A stretch of 64,000 nucleotides of DNA from Panulirus ornatus (Eukaryota > Arthropoda > Malacostraca > Decapoda > Palinuridae). Positions 12,345 through 26,545 of the stretch are shown in pieces; position 1 is the stretch's first letter, and every line of letters starts with the position of its first letter. The translations under genes were made by a program, and so were the position numbers. Below the pieces are notes generated by a model. That model ran no database searches and was not told the DNA's origin. It saw only the letters and a list, made by a program, of their open reading frames with translations. Location: positions 4,661,820 through 4,725,819 of the forward strand of contig NC_092239.1 of the NCBI RefSeq assembly GCF_036320965.1, given 5' to 3'.

Positions 12345-12345
<1 letters not shown>
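12238..12345 (+). repeat. Dispersed family C (CTTGAGCACGACGGTACGAC) tandem units
   Basis: Four to five diverged units of about 22 bp around CTCTTGAACACGACGGTGCG. The family recurs near 15.0, 29.2, 32.3, 42.6, 48.7, 54.3-54.5 and 62.5-62.9 kb. Confidence 0.8.

Positions 12346-12385
<40 letters not shown>
12346..12385. repeat. (CA)n microsatellite
   Basis: Pure CA run of about 40 bp inside duplication copy A; missing from copy B. Confidence 0.97.
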
Positions 12386-12387
<2 letters not shown>

Positions 12388-12947
12388 ATCTCAAAATACA
12401 AAAGCAGGCAAGAAAACAATGACTGAGAAAATTCATTAATCAACACATCTCATTTTCAAGTAGATCCTTTAGACTTATAATTAGAGCTCTCCACATGGTG
12501 TAATCTGAACGCATTCCATATTTATTTCACTAGTCAATCTCATGTTTGAAGAGTCCTTGACATTCCCTCAGACCACACGGTATCTATACTGATAAAATAC
12601 ACACACACAAAAACTTACTGTCCTCTGATATCCGACTGAATCTAGAACTCATTTTGGAAGAACGGTTCCTCTCGTCGGAATTATTACTTCTCCCTTAACT
12701 CACCATCGATCGGAATTTAAGATACAAATCCTCATTATTATTTGACAAGGGATGGAAGATGTTTCGTCTCTGTGAGGGTGTTTACCGAAAGGATAGATCC
12801 AGCTGCAACACGCACAGATAAGGCCCACTTGCGGTACACCCGACCGCTCGGGGAATCCGTAAACAATACTGATTTCCCAGCAACGTGATGGTTGCCTTAT
12901 CGAGGTTCCCTTGACCCTGGGGCCAGCTGCGTAGCCTTGAGGGAAGC

Positions 12948-12948
<1 letters not shown>

Positions 12949-12998
<50 letters not shown>

Positions 12999-12999
12999 T
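12949..12999. repeat. (TAA)n microsatellite
   Basis: Trinucleotide run of about 50 bp inside duplication copy A. The matching place in copy B (near 14138) has only a few interrupted AATA units. Confidence 0.97.
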
Positions 13000-13131
13000 C
13001 ATACCTAATTCTCCTCCCGCAGGAACAAATTAACAATGGTATTATTTACACATAACCGCTCTATAGCTGTCATGTTTGCTCTAACTGAAACTAGTCTACC
13101 GTCAATAGCTTCATTATCTCTCCCATATACC

Positions 13132-13183
<52 letters not shown>

Positions 13184-13196
13184 TAATAATAATAAT
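13132..13196. repeat. (TAA)n microsatellite
   Basis: About 65 bp, one TGA interruption; second trinucleotide tract in duplication copy A. Copy B has a degenerate AT-rich stretch at 14280-14300 instead. Confidence 0.97.
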
Positions 13197-13472
13197 CAAA
13201 AGTAATCAGTGAAAAGTACGATGAGGCATCCTGACAACATTATTCACCAACACGACATTTCAGAAAACGATCCTCATTGGTCCATCTTCTATCGTATAGT
13301 AACTCCTACTGGTCGACATGTTTCCCAACGGACGCGACCAACGGAATTTATTCCTGAAGATTTGTGGTACACCTGTGTCACGGTGAGACGTCTGGGTTGA
13401 TGGATTTCTTGAGGGGACATGAGGGCAAGTGAAAACATGCGCAAGGATTTTTAGTATATATCGATATTATAT

Positions 13473-14593
13473 TGGTCAGTTATCAGGATGTGAGAGAAAT
13501 TTGCTTCTCGGTGCAAGGGTTACAGCCGTGGATCAGATGAGATCCGATGTTCTAGAGTGGCAGGGCTTGATGACGGTGCGGACAATTTAGTCGGACGGAA
13601 AAGGGCGGTGATGGACCAGTGGACTAAACGACAGACATTGACAGGTGATCTCAAGTTAATACAGGGCAGAAAACCTGGTGCTGGATTCATTGAGGCGCAT
13701 GCTCATGTGCTAAGTTAGTCTGGGACTTTGATGAGAGTTGATGGTGTGATTGGAACGCTCCGTATTTGTTTCACTAGTATGATGTTGAAAGTCCTTGGAG
13801 TCTAGCACGTATCTATACTGATAAAACAACTGGAAAGAATGTCTTTGTACTGTCTCTGATCCGAGCGGCTAGAACCATTTTGGAAGGACGGTTCTAGGTC
13901 GGGAATATTACGTGGCGATAATTCCATGCGATCGGAATTAAGTGCAAATCTCATAAATTATTTGACAAGGCAATGAAGGTTTGTTTGGGAGGGTTTCCAA
14001 AATTGTATCAGGTTGCGAGCGAGGCATGGAAGGCTTGCGGGAGACCGACGCTCGGGAATCGAAAATATGGATTACTAGTGGTGGATGGTTTGCTTATCGA
14101 GTTACCCTAACGTGGGGCAGAGTGCTGCTGAGAAAAGATAATAATAGAAGAATAAAAGGATTTAATATAAGTGTTTGCACCTATTTACCGCAGGAACAAA
14201 TTAACAAGGTATATTTACCAAACGTCTATAGTGTCATGTTTGGTCAACAGAAAGAGTAACCAATAGCTGGCAAATCTTCATATAAAAAATATATATATGT
14301 AATGAGATAAAATCAAGGTAAATGAATGATGAAAATAAGTCAATTGAGGATGTGAATAAGGTGAGGATCTGTCATATTATCAACATCTGAACGCATTTCG
14401 GGTAACCTCATTGGTACCACTTATGTATAGTAATCCTATGGTCGTGATGTTCCAACGCCCACAACTGGTAATTGTCGGAGTTGTTGGTACCTCTGTTGTC
14501 ACTTGGGACGTCGGATTGAGCGGCGACATGAGGGAAACAGCTGTAAGCAAAAAAAAAGCGCTAACAAGGATATTTTTAATATATTATATTTTA
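13473..14593 (+). repeat. Tandem duplication, downstream copy (B)
   Basis: Adjacent head-to-tail copy of 12199-13472. Differences from A are scattered evenly and are unusually rich in 1-3 base insertions and deletions as well as substitutions. Family C units at 13510-13610 and the segment CCGCAGGAACAAATTAACA at 14189 hold the same order as in A. Copy B ends where an AT microsatellite starts. The pattern fits an old duplication, or an uncorrected noisy read of the same locus placed in the assembly. Confidence 0.85.
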
Positions 14594-14598
14594 TGAGA

Positions 14599-14601
<3 letters not shown>

Positions 14602-14639
<38 letters not shown>
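14602..14639. repeat. (AT)n microsatellite
   Basis: About 38 bp, directly after the end of duplication copy B. Confidence 0.97.
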
Positions 14640-14641
<2 letters not shown>

Positions 14642-15014
14642 ATCGCTATATATATTTAGTGGTCGCAGACATTCCTATGGCTGGTATGACCAATCGCTTT
14701 ATACTCATTCGTTTTTTCTTTAGTCTATATCTTCTGTCATCTCTGCTAGATAAAAACCTCGCACATGAAAATAACCATACAGCCTGATAATCACCTATGC
14801 ATTGTTTCAATGCCTGTAAGTGTTCACGTGAAACATGATTTCTTCGTTTTCGTTCTAAATTTGCACACTTGACACCATCGTACTCCCTTCCCACCATCTT
14901 CACACGCTACCTACTTCAGGAGTATATGACTAATTACCCAGGAATTCTACCTCGCAAATACTTTGATTCTCAGCCCTGAACAACTGTAGCGGTGTGATCA
15001 ATTAGCTCCTCCAA

Positions 15015-15115
15015 GCCCTTATGAAGGTCGGATCAAAAGCCTGGGGGTCGTGTCGTCACGTTCAAGGGTCGTATCTTCACATCAATATGGTCGTAATAAA
15101 GGATCGTGTCGAGGT
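15015..15115 (-). repeat. Dispersed family C units, minus orientation
   Basis: Contains GGGTCGTGTCGTCACG, TTCAAGGGTCGTATC and GGATCGTGTCGAGG, the reverse-oriented form of the 22-bp family C motif. Confidence 0.55.
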
Positions 15116-15760
15116 GCCAGAGAGGTTAAAGAACATATCAAAACCGGCAACTTGTTCCATAACACTTGGCTTCTGACATTTTGCTCCGACATTTGCCCTT
15201 TGATCTGTGGCTTTTGGGCGAGTCTGTCCCGGACGGGGCTGAACATCGTGAGATATCCGGCGAAGTGATCGATTCATTTGGTTACATTTGCTATAGCTCG
15301 TTTGATTATCTTATTTCTTAATCTACCAGTTTGTAGGGATTCTATTTTTCATCATTTTTGTTATGCCATCTTTTTTTTTTTATATACCCTCTTTCTCTAG
15401 GCAGACTGCCGGAATACCGTGGCATTTATTCTTATCGGATATTGCCCCAGTAAGTGATTAATCTCGCATCCAGACACTAAATTACTCCCAGGGTTCTTCT
15501 ATTACTGCCGGAGTCCACAGTCTATATGATTTTTTGAGGGGGTACGTCTGAGGAGGAGCCGTCGCTTGGGTTGGTTGGTGGAGTACTGCCCTACACGGGG
15601 GAGGCGACTTTTTACAACAATGGTACTGGTAAATTCCCTCTTATTCCTGCTCGTCATAGTCTCCTTTTCTTTTTTCCTTACCTGCAGAGACTTTATTGCT
15701 TTTTATCAGAATTTAATTAAAATTAGCATATAATGTCATTACAACTCGTCTTATTTGTTT

Positions 15761-15762
<2 letters not shown>

Positions 15763-15834
<72 letters not shown>
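15763..15834. repeat. (AT)n microsatellite
   Basis: Pure run of about 72 bp. GC-rich sequence starts right after it. Confidence 0.98.
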
Positions 15835-15836
<2 letters not shown>

Positions 15837-16005
15837 TGTACTGTGAGCACGTCGCCCACCTTACACCTGGGACTGGAGAACGACAATTACCTCAGCAGTT
15901 CAACTCGACTATTTCTATCCGGCGCGCAAGATGAGTTTCCCAGAGGCCCGGCTGTCGTGGGTCCTCTGTCACGGTGCACACCCATCGTCCAATGGACACG
16001 GCGCC

Positions 16006-16251
16006 GTGCGTGTCTTTCCTGCTGTACGTGTCCCCCAGCAGACATGTGTCCCATCCGTCATCCGCCGCGTGCCCCCTCCACCCAGCACGTGTCCTCTCCA
16101 CCCGGCACGTGGTGTCATGCAGCATACATGCACGTGACCTTCGTCCGCCGTGCAAACACTAGGGTACACGTCCCTCTGCTGGCACGTCTCGCCTCACCAC
16201 CAGGTACGTGTCCTTCATGGTACAAATGCGGGGCCCGAGGGGTACGTGTAC
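16006..16251 (+). repeat. GYACGTGTCC array with about 20-bp period
   Basis: Related boxes start at 16006, 16024, 16042, 16064, 16085, 16105, 16130, 16164, 16182, 16204 and 16242. Most steps are 18-25. The core CACGTG/ACGTG is a bHLH-PAS or Myc-type E-box, so a decayed GC-rich minisatellite and a clustered E-box element are both possible. It is GC-rich and open in several frames, which produces many overlapping chance ORFs. Confidence 0.65.
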
Positions 16252-16551
16252 CTTGCTAGATAATGTTCCCGATGGTACTGTTGTCCACTGGTTCATGGCA
16301 GCGCCACGGGCGGGGCTCTTCCTCCGAACTGCTCTCCCTAAACACAAACGAACGTACATAGGTAAATACCCGTTTGAATAGTACGAGGGAGGGACGAAGA
16401 GCTCAACACACGTGGGGGGGGGGGGGTGTTCCCATCTCTTGAACTCTACCATCAAGCAGACTTTTGAACGCTCGTGCAGTGTCCATATTCACCATAACCT
16501 TTCTTAAGCCATTCCAACCCTCACACCACACCAATATACGACACTAGTACT

Positions 16552-17789
<1,238 letters not shown>

Positions 17790-18066
17790 GTGTTGTTTTT
17801 TTGTAGATCTAGACTTGATGTGACTTTCCCTTGTTCACACGGTCGATGTCTTGAGTCATGTAGTAATTCCGGTTCAGGTTCGCTCTTAGTTTTATTACAC
17901 ATAGATTGGAGATGAGAGTTAAGTCTCAGATTTATAAATGTGTTCAGAGGAAAGTTGGTGTCTTTGTGTTGGACTGGCTGTGGCTCTGGGCTGCCTTGCC
18001 CGGGACTCGAATACGGGTCCATCAGACTGAAGTGTCGCAACGCTAGCTGCTACACCACGAACGGTG
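17790..18066 (-). mobile_element. tRNA-derived SINE copy
   Basis: On the minus strand a pol III type 2 promoter is visible: an A-box-like GTGGTGTAGCAGCTAGCGT (18040-18058) and a B-box-like GTATTCGAGTCCCGG (18000-18014). These are tRNA D-arm and T-arm remnants. About 200 bp of unrelated body follows, ending in an A-rich stretch near 17795-17801. The spacing between boxes is tRNA-like. It is probably an inactive dispersed copy. Confidence 0.6.
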
Positions 18067-18167
18067 TATGATTAGTATTAGTTTGTTACGGGTAGGGAGT
18101 TTTACATTCTTGTTGCCACGTCTCTTAAGATTGTATAAAGGTCCTATGTTTATACTCCTATGTCTGT

Positions 18168-18290
18168 ACACACACACACCTAAGTCTAAGCCAAGTATCC
18201 ATTTATCAATTAGCCCTAAAGGAAGGATGAATAGCTGGGACTGGCTGCAGGCCGGCTGCCAAGACCAAGATTCGAACCCATGCGGGACCG
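18168..18290 (-). mobile_element. 5'-lost tRNA-derived SINE fragment
   Basis: On the minus strand GGGTTCGAATCTTGG (B box, 18265-18279) is followed by CAGCCAGTCCCAGCT and a body ending GGCTTAGACTTAGG and CA repeats. The A-box half is replaced by a (GT)n tract at 18289-18316. It lies about 100 bp from another SINE in the same orientation. Confidence 0.6.
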
Positions 18291-18316
18291 TGTGTGTGTG
18301 TGTGTGTGTGTGTGTG
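18289..18316. repeat. (GT)n microsatellite
   Basis: About 28 bp at the truncated head of the SINE fragment at 18168-18290. Confidence 0.95.
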
Positions 18317-18494
18317 ATTTAAAATACTGTCCACCTCCCACACCCCGGAAATGGCGCAAAAGAGATCAACAAACTTATCTAATCGCATTATCGCTGACAA
18401 CACAGTGTTCCCATCCGTCTAGCTCCACTATCCTGTCTCTACCTGCTTAAAGTAGAAAAGTACATGCGAAAGTAACAGAACAAATGAGCTGATG

Positions 18495-18605
18495 GTCTTA
18501 ACCAATGTTGTCTGCTGGGGAACAGACTGTACTTAGAAAGGACACAACAGAAGACCTGATGGTATGTGACGAAGTTATCTGCTGGGTGATGGTAACAGTA
18601 TCCTT
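18495..18605 (-). repeat. Dispersed family B copy, minus orientation
   Basis: Minus-strand reading CCCAGCAGATAACTTCGTCAC, cut here to its blocks CAGCAGATAAC, CCATCAGGTCTTCTGT and GTGTCCTTTC, matches the block order of the 9607 and 23672 copies. Confidence 0.6.
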
Positions 18606-18613
18606 AAATTCCT

Positions 18614-18623
18614 AATATATATA

Positions 18624-18682
<59 letters not shown>
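18614..18682. repeat. Compound (AT)n(GT)n(AT)n microsatellite
   Basis: AT units, then about seven GT units, then a long AT run. Confidence 0.97.
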
Positions 18683-18684
<2 letters not shown>

Positions 18685-18802
18685 TGATAACCTCGTATAG
18701 GGAATCATCTCGGCTGTTACCAATGGTCTCGTCAGATGATCCTAGGAAGTATAGAATGTTTCGAATACCTTCCTTAATACCAGAAACTTCTCTTTGGTTC
18801 TC

Positions 18803-18935
18803 AGGTGTTCCTTCCTTCATCCACCCGAACATATAGGGTGTTCCTTCTTTTATCTAACACAACAGGTGATGCTTCTTTCAATCCGTGCAAACATCTCGGG
18901 TGTTCCTTCTCTCATTAAACAGAACATATCACGCA
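18803..18935 (+). repeat. Four-unit 28-34-bp minisatellite
   Basis: Units begin near 18803, 18836, 18864 and 18898 with GGTGTTCCTTC or a variant, each followed by a CAT/AACA-rich segment. Decayed tandem repeat. Confidence 0.7.
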
Positions 18936-19534
18936 TTTTGCGATGCAAACGTGAAGAAAACCCTACGACACACATATCTCTTCCCTAGTATTATTTAGGG
19001 GTAAGAGAAAAGATCTGCTTTTCCCCAACGATGAACACTGGCAACACTGCGCGCCAGTTGACTTGCCATGCGCGCTTCTCATGCGCAATGGGGCACACAT
19101 GAAGAGCGACGCATCACTTAATCGTCAGCGTTAAACACAGATCTCATGAACCAAACTTTCACCCACAGGGCACCTGGCCACTTCATGCGACGCAAGTTTT
19201 TGTTCAGCAAGTCTTTAGCTTTCTAATGACAAGTCTGTTGCTTTCTTAAATGTTCTTAGCTTTATCATCATTTTTTCAGCGAGTTTTGTTCAGTGTTATT
19301 AGCCTTATCAGTATGTTACCATGCCCTTTAGCTTTCTTGGCATGTCTTTTCAAGATATTCTTTGAAGTTCAATGCCTGATCATTAAATTCTTGGGATGAA
19401 ATTTTTTTTATATCTAACAAAGTTAGGCGTTCGACTTTGTTGTGGCAAGGAGGGCTAGGTTAGGACCTGAGCTTACAGGGTGAAGTTCCTGAGGCTTTCT
19501 GATCCGCTGGGATGAGCGGCGGGTAGCGATGTGT

Positions 19535-19625
19535 GGAGGTCTGGCCCTTGATGCTGAGGGCTGGCAATGTGTTGGGGTCGGTATAGCCCTTGAATATGAG
19601 GGCTGGCAATATGTGTGTTCGTTCA
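19535..19625 (+). repeat. Two-unit 46-bp tandem repeat
   Basis: GCCCTTGATGCTGAGGGCTG and GCCCTTGAATATGAGGGCTG head two adjacent units, each followed by GCAATRTGT. The minus frame through here (93 codons) gains two LPAL.(F/I)KG(Y/Q)T repeats from it. Confidence 0.75.
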
Positions 19626-19949
19626 GCGTCGATCCTCAAGAATGCTCTGGCAGAAGACTTGGCGTGTTGACTATGAGAATATTTAAACACCAGATTCTCC
19701 ACAGTTAAGCGCGAGGAAAGTAGAGTGCATCGTGCATCCATTTTGATAACTACAGTAAATGGAGCACATTCTTTTACCCTACCGTATACTTAAACCACGT
19801 AAGCACGACAGATATAATGGTGTGGCTTGATCCTTAAAGTCCAGGGAAAAAAAAAAAAAAAACAGCATGGCTATCATACCCTAGGGCTGTGCCGTCGTAT
19901 TCAAGGGGTTAATATCTATGTATGGCTGTTGGTCACCATTTTTTTTCCC

Positions 19950-19952
<3 letters not shown>

Positions 19953-20008
<56 letters not shown>
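19953..20008. repeat. (GA)n microsatellite
   Basis: Pure run of about 56 bp. Confidence 0.98.
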
Positions 20009-20010
<2 letters not shown>

Positions 20011-20242
20011 CCCGACGATATATATACACCTATACCTACAAAATTTAATCCGTGAGCACTGTGCACATCCTTCGAACCAAGCCCAACACATTACCTCAAA
20101 TTCCCCCTGCCTTACGTGCATTAAAAGAGAAAAATCAATACACGTGCTATACAGACGAACGATACGATCAAGTCATTACCTTCCACATCAGCCATGCCTC
20201 GCGATGAAATCTTTTCGCAGGTGCTAAAAGGTAAGTACTCTG

Positions 20243-20243
<1 letters not shown>

Positions 20244-20303
<60 letters not shown>
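20244..20303. repeat. (AT)n microsatellite
   Basis: Pure run of about 60 bp. Confidence 0.98.
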
Positions 20304-20305
<2 letters not shown>

Positions 20306-20602
20306 ACGCACCACGTACAGCGTAGCTGAGCAGTACCGCTGCCAGAGTACATGCTGGTGTGTGTGACTGGGAGGATGACAGTCCCACCTTTGTGGCTGTG
20401 GGTTGGGCAAGGGATGTACCATGAGTAAGGCCATGACAGCAGGAGAGTGCCTGTCGCTAAGTGCGCTTATGCGTGATAGACTGCGCTTATGAGGGTGTGT
20501 ATGTGTGATCACTACTGGCGCTTACTGTTTGTGGGAGAGAGTTTCACATATGCGTCCTCCCGTCTCTTCACTCTCTACATATGAAATGTCTTTACCCCTA
20601 CG

Positions 20603-20605
<3 letters not shown>

Positions 20606-20650
<45 letters not shown>
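20606..20650. repeat. (CA)n microsatellite
   Basis: Pure run of about 45 bp. Confidence 0.98.
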
Positions 20651-20654
<4 letters not shown>

Positions 20655-20884
20655 TTCTAAATCATATTAAGATTTTTGGGAAAAATTCCTTTCAAATGAA
20701 TATTCATATTTGAATTACGAAAAAGTGGAAAAGTATAACCGAAGTCTCACCATTGCCTTGACCACTTTACGGCACACAACTTGACGCGTCAATACATCCA
20801 ATGAAATGTGACTAATCTTATCAAAGACAAGATTACCAGAGAGTAGGTCATCTATGTATTTCCATTCTCTTAACAGAGACGGCC

Positions 20885-20886
<2 letters not shown>

Positions 20887-20969
<83 letters not shown>
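20887..20969. repeat. (AT)n microsatellite
   Basis: About 83 bp of AT, ending in three CA units. Confidence 0.98.
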
Positions 20970-20970
<1 letters not shown>

Positions 20971-21177
20971 TAAATTTTCATTTTTTTTTTTTATACTTTG
21001 TCGAATACACTCTCCATATACTGAAATTTAAATGTCTAAAAGACGGCTTAAAAAGTGACCGTGATCTTGCATATGCCAGACTTGCTCTAAAGCAGATATA
21101 ATTTGACCATGAACTCGATCGCAAAGCCATGATGTACGCATCAAATTAGAGTTCTCATCATAATGAGTACAGCACAC

Positions 21178-21179
<2 letters not shown>

Positions 21180-21210
<31 letters not shown>
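21180..21210. repeat. (TG)n microsatellite
   Basis: Pure run of about 31 bp. Confidence 0.97.
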
Positions 21211-22404
<1,194 letters not shown>

Positions 22405-22662
22405 CTTAATCACAAGAAACATTCTTCTTTGTTGCACCCATAGCCTTGCGAGTTCGGCGGTGTGGGGTGGGGCTCCGCGTTGAGTGGGTGGATAAGGTGT
22501 TGAGTCACGAGGAAGCACATGCTGAATCACATCGTTGGCTACCAGTACCCTCCACTTGCTTCCATCAGGAATCTTCTGTTACCGTTTTCTTTTGAACAGT
22601 TTAACCATAGATTATTTCCTGTTTGAAAGTTTTTTTTTATTACTATTTGTTTTCTGAGCACT

Positions 22663-22864
<202 letters not shown>

Positions 22865-22954
22865 CGAGCTAATACTGTTGAGTGAGATTGTCATTCACAA
22901 CACATCAGTTCCTTAACCTTCCCACTAACAAAAGAGGTGCACCTTCCTCAGTTG

Positions 22955-23010
22955 GCATTAGCAAGACTCGAACCCTGGCTTACATCACACTGGTTTGAGA
23001 GCGTTTGTGT
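22955..23010 (-). mobile_element. Possible tRNA-derived SINE fragment
   Basis: Minus strand carries GGGTTCGAGTCTTGC (B box, about 22963-22977), preceded by CTCAAACCAGTGTGATGTAA, which resembles a tRNA anticodon-arm region. No convincing A box or body. Confidence 0.3.
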
Positions 23011-23671
23011 TGAGGGGGGGTGGGGGGAAGGAGGGAGGGGAATGTCACACCCACACAGTTCCGGTTCATCAAGGCTGCTGGTGGGGGTCATCGTCTGGCC
23101 CCGACCCCCCGCTTGGTGCAGCTTTAGGATGGTGTGCATAGTGACAGCACGTGGAGCAAGCGTGGTGTGGCGTGGGGGTGAGTGACTGTAGCGTGGCGAG
23201 GCCATGAGAGGACGAGGCTTTGGGGGCGGAGTCCTCCTGCCTCCTGGACTTGATGAGTCATGTCTCGTTCGAACAACACACCGCCAACGCTACCACAAAC
23301 AGCGCCAGCCACCACCACCACTAATACCACATAATTAAACAAATACTTAATAAATAAAACAAATAAATTAATCAATACATAAAACATGAATAATGTTATG
23401 ATATGTACGACTTTCAATTTGTTTCTCTGCAATCTAGCAGATTATAAATATTACGTCAGCAGCCGGCGGCTGAAGTCAGTCTAAAATATTTTCCACTCAA
23501 TATTTGGTATACTGCATTGATGCCGATATGCCGTTATCTACACAATATGTGTTTGTTTGTCAGCTATTTTCATGCCACCTGATACGCCTGAGGGAGTGGT
23601 AGGTGGGGTGGGGGCCTTGTGCGATAGTGTCGTCTCCACTTGTACAAAAGTTGGAATTTCAGACACTTATC

Positions 23672-23745
23672 ACTGTCCTCCAGCAGATAACTCGTGTCAC
23701 AGATCATCGGGTCTTGAGTAAGCTGGCTTTCCCATATACCACCAC
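23672..23745 (+). repeat. Dispersed family B copy
   Basis: CTGTCCTCCAGCAGATAAC, then CACAGATCATCGGGTCTTGA and CTTTCCCATATACC; closest relative of the 9607 copy, same strand. Confidence 0.75.
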
Positions 23746-24463
23746 CACCAGAACAAACACCACCATTCACTATTAACCGCCACGAACACACGCCACACTG
23801 CACCTGACCCTAGTTCCCGGAACACTTGATAGCACCTTACTACGATGTTTTACGACACGCCACGCGAAGTCTGCCACCTTCCAGCAAAGAAATCTTAAAA
23901 TCACAATTCCACATGAGGCAAGATCCCCATGAGGGTTGACCGGGAGAGCCAAACGGACGGTCATTCAACCGACAATTATCAGTAATACTTCTATAACAAA
24001 AAATAACTAAAAAAATAATTAGTGCATCAAAGAAGAAATCCTCAACTGTTCATCTCACCTTTATCAGTAACGGCATTGGGGTACACCCACATTATGATCA
24101 ATTAAGCACTTCGTAAGCTAATCTACTCTTATTATCATTAATCAATCACTTTGTCCCACTTTCAGAGCAAGTGTCTGGTCCCGAAATTTTCTATTGCTTA
24201 TCAAGTCGTGACTTTAATCAACCAACCTGAGAGTAAATATTTCTATCCTTTGTGGTTTTTCCTTAAAGTCAAACACGTACGTACATATGATCACTTATCA
24301 GATAATACCAAGAACTTATCTACAATAACAAGATCCTAGCTACCACGAAGGGAAATCCAGTTATAATTAGCTATCTCGTACGTTGATATGATGTTTGCCT
24401 ATTCTTTTTCACCTAACCTTAGAGGCAGCTGCCGTCTGGAGGTGCTAGTAACAAGAACACAAA

Positions 24464-24466
<3 letters not shown>

Positions 24467-24514
<48 letters not shown>
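24467..24514. repeat. (CT)n microsatellite
   Basis: Pure run of about 48 bp. Confidence 0.98.
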
Positions 24515-24516
<2 letters not shown>

Positions 24517-25244
24517 CCACATCAGGAGACTCATGTTCTCGTAACAAATAAGTGCAAGGTCAACATCATTATCATGTCCTGTGTTACACTGACGCTTCAT
24601 ACACGGTGGTACACTTTGCCTTTCTGTCATCCCTTTTGGTGTTTTGCTGCCATGAGAGCTAGGCCAGATATTAATGAGTAAAATGGGACACAAATCATGC
24701 TACAGACGTGAACGGAATAAATTGTTCATTGTATACAAATGAGTTATATCATGTATCTAAAATGTCCTTTTTTTTTTTTTTTTAGCTAAAGTTCACGGTT
24801 CAAAATAAGGCATCAAATCAGAAAGTGGAAGCATTATTAGTTTCATTACAATTCTTATCGATTATCATTCTGCGATTCGCCATACATGGTGAACTTATTA
24901 AAAAACCTTAACAGGGGAAATATTAAAAAGTTCTTCGTGCTTATGGAAGAAATGGCTGTGAATAAACGCAGAAGCAGCAGATACAGCGATACCAGAGGGA
25001 ATCAGTAATACGGTAAAGATAAGTCTGAGAAAATTCTTTTGTACGAATTATATCCTTAATATTTTGGCGATGAAAAAAAATCACATCAAACCCCAAGCTA
25101 CTCTAGAAACACCACCAGCGTGTCATAAATCTCTAGTGTGTATAACTACAAACAGGGAGTTGAGAACAGTTAATCGGTCGGTTACATGTGTATACCAATG
25201 TCCCCACAAGCAATCGTGCGTGAAAAAAAAAAAAAAAAAAAACA

Positions 25245-26479
25245 GGACGATATTGACGGACATTAAAAGGTCCCGTGCGTACGGTGGGCCACACATTTCG
25301 CAATATTCGTTGTTTTTCTTCTTGATCTCTTACAATTCCTCGTTATTAACACGATCCTGAAGTTACCAATCCATAACAAACTGTAAATCGACAATCACTT
25401 AATATCACTCCAAGCAAACAGGCATTATTGTCTATGATCGACAGGCCATTACTAGTCTACTACTGTTAATCCCAAATTCATCTTTGTCCCTCTTGAAAAT
25501 CAATTATCATATCGACCTATCCTCATAAATATAAAAATAGATTGCAGGATTATTAATACTTAACAATGTTGCAGTATTTAAGTTTTCAAAAAGGAGATAT
25601 TTGGCTAATATTTCTGCTTTGTCTTATTTTTTTTTTTTTTGTCTCAAATACAATGAAGAAGTAACTTCAAAAATCTAAAAAAAATTTAAATTTTTGTTGA
25701 CATTATTCATCAGTAAAAAAAATACATGTAAAAATTTCATGTTTAATCGTTGACAGTTACAAATCCCAAGTGTCCAAAATTTAATATATACCTTACATAC
25801 TGAAGGATAAAGAAAATGCTAATTTACATCAAAAATCATATAGTTACAAGAAATCGTTGACTGAAACCGATTAAAGCAAACGATTGCTTAGTCGTTTCTG
25901 ACTCATGTATTTTAAGAAATATTTTGAACACAAGACTGTAACGTGATAGTCATGGCGGTGCATATCAAAGCAACTTATATGCAATAATTCGTGCGGAACC
26001 TGGTCACCTGCTGGCCCATTGTGGCTCCTGATACCAGTGGTTTTAAAACCAAACAACACAGATTAATCTTACGGTGTTTGGAATCTAATTTGAGAGCCAT
26101 ACACTAAGTAACAAATATCAATTTACATAAAGACAAATATAAGTGTACGATGTTCATACACACATGCAAATAATGACACATACCGAACACACAAAAACCA
26201 ACTCAAAACACCTACGTGACTCAAAAATACAAGTGCACACAGAGACTCAGCAGGCAAGCACACAGCAACACCCCAGGTCCAGGTGGCTGGATATATAACG
26301 CTTCGGATATCGTTCTTGATTGTTGACAGACGGACGGACTAGTTTTAGGAGCGGAAGAATACATGACTGAGGGTTTACAGTGGAGGGTTCTAGAGACTGC
26401 GATAAGGAGATAATGTAAGAAATCGAAGAATAACAGAGCCTCAAAATTCAACCGGTGTGTTGTATAGCTAATAACATAT
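25245..26479. other. Unique AT-rich sequence, no gene recognised
   Basis: Several A and T homopolymers of 8-15 bases, no repeat-family copy, no credible frame. Confidence 0.45.
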
Positions 26480-26545
26480 GCTGGTTTTGGTTGGTTGGTT
26501 GGTTGGTCGGTCGGTTGGTTATTTGGGGCTTTAAACGTATCGATA
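26480..26545 (+). repeat. (TTGG)n tract fused to dispersed family A copy
   Basis: TTGG/TCGG tetranucleotides at 26485-26520 run into GGTTATTTGGGGCTTTAAAC and ATCGATAACC. The tetranucleotide probably expanded from the GGTTGGTT start of family A. Confidence 0.65.

Larger units (their letters stand above)
12199..13472 (+). repeat. Tandem duplication, upstream copy (A)
   Basis: Begins with GGTCAGTTATC at 12199, repeated at 13473 where the second copy starts. Ordered anchors shared with copy B include GACGGTGCG..ACAATTT, TATCTATACTGATAAAA, CATTTTGGAAG, GATCGGAATT, ATTTGACAAGG, CCGCAGGAACAAATTAACA, CTCATTGGT and GACATGAGGG. Copy A carries a CA tract and two TAA microsatellites absent from B, which explain much of the length difference. 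No frame is conserved between copies. Confidence 0.85.

Noticed and set aside
15843..16259. 138-codon plus frame and several overlapping ones, possible CpG-rich gene
   Set aside because: Explained by the GC-rich ACGTG array, which is open in several frames on both strands.
19460..19741. 93-codon minus frame with repeated LPAL-type segment
   Set aside because: The repeat is the translation of a two-unit 46-bp tandem repeat; no other coding evidence.
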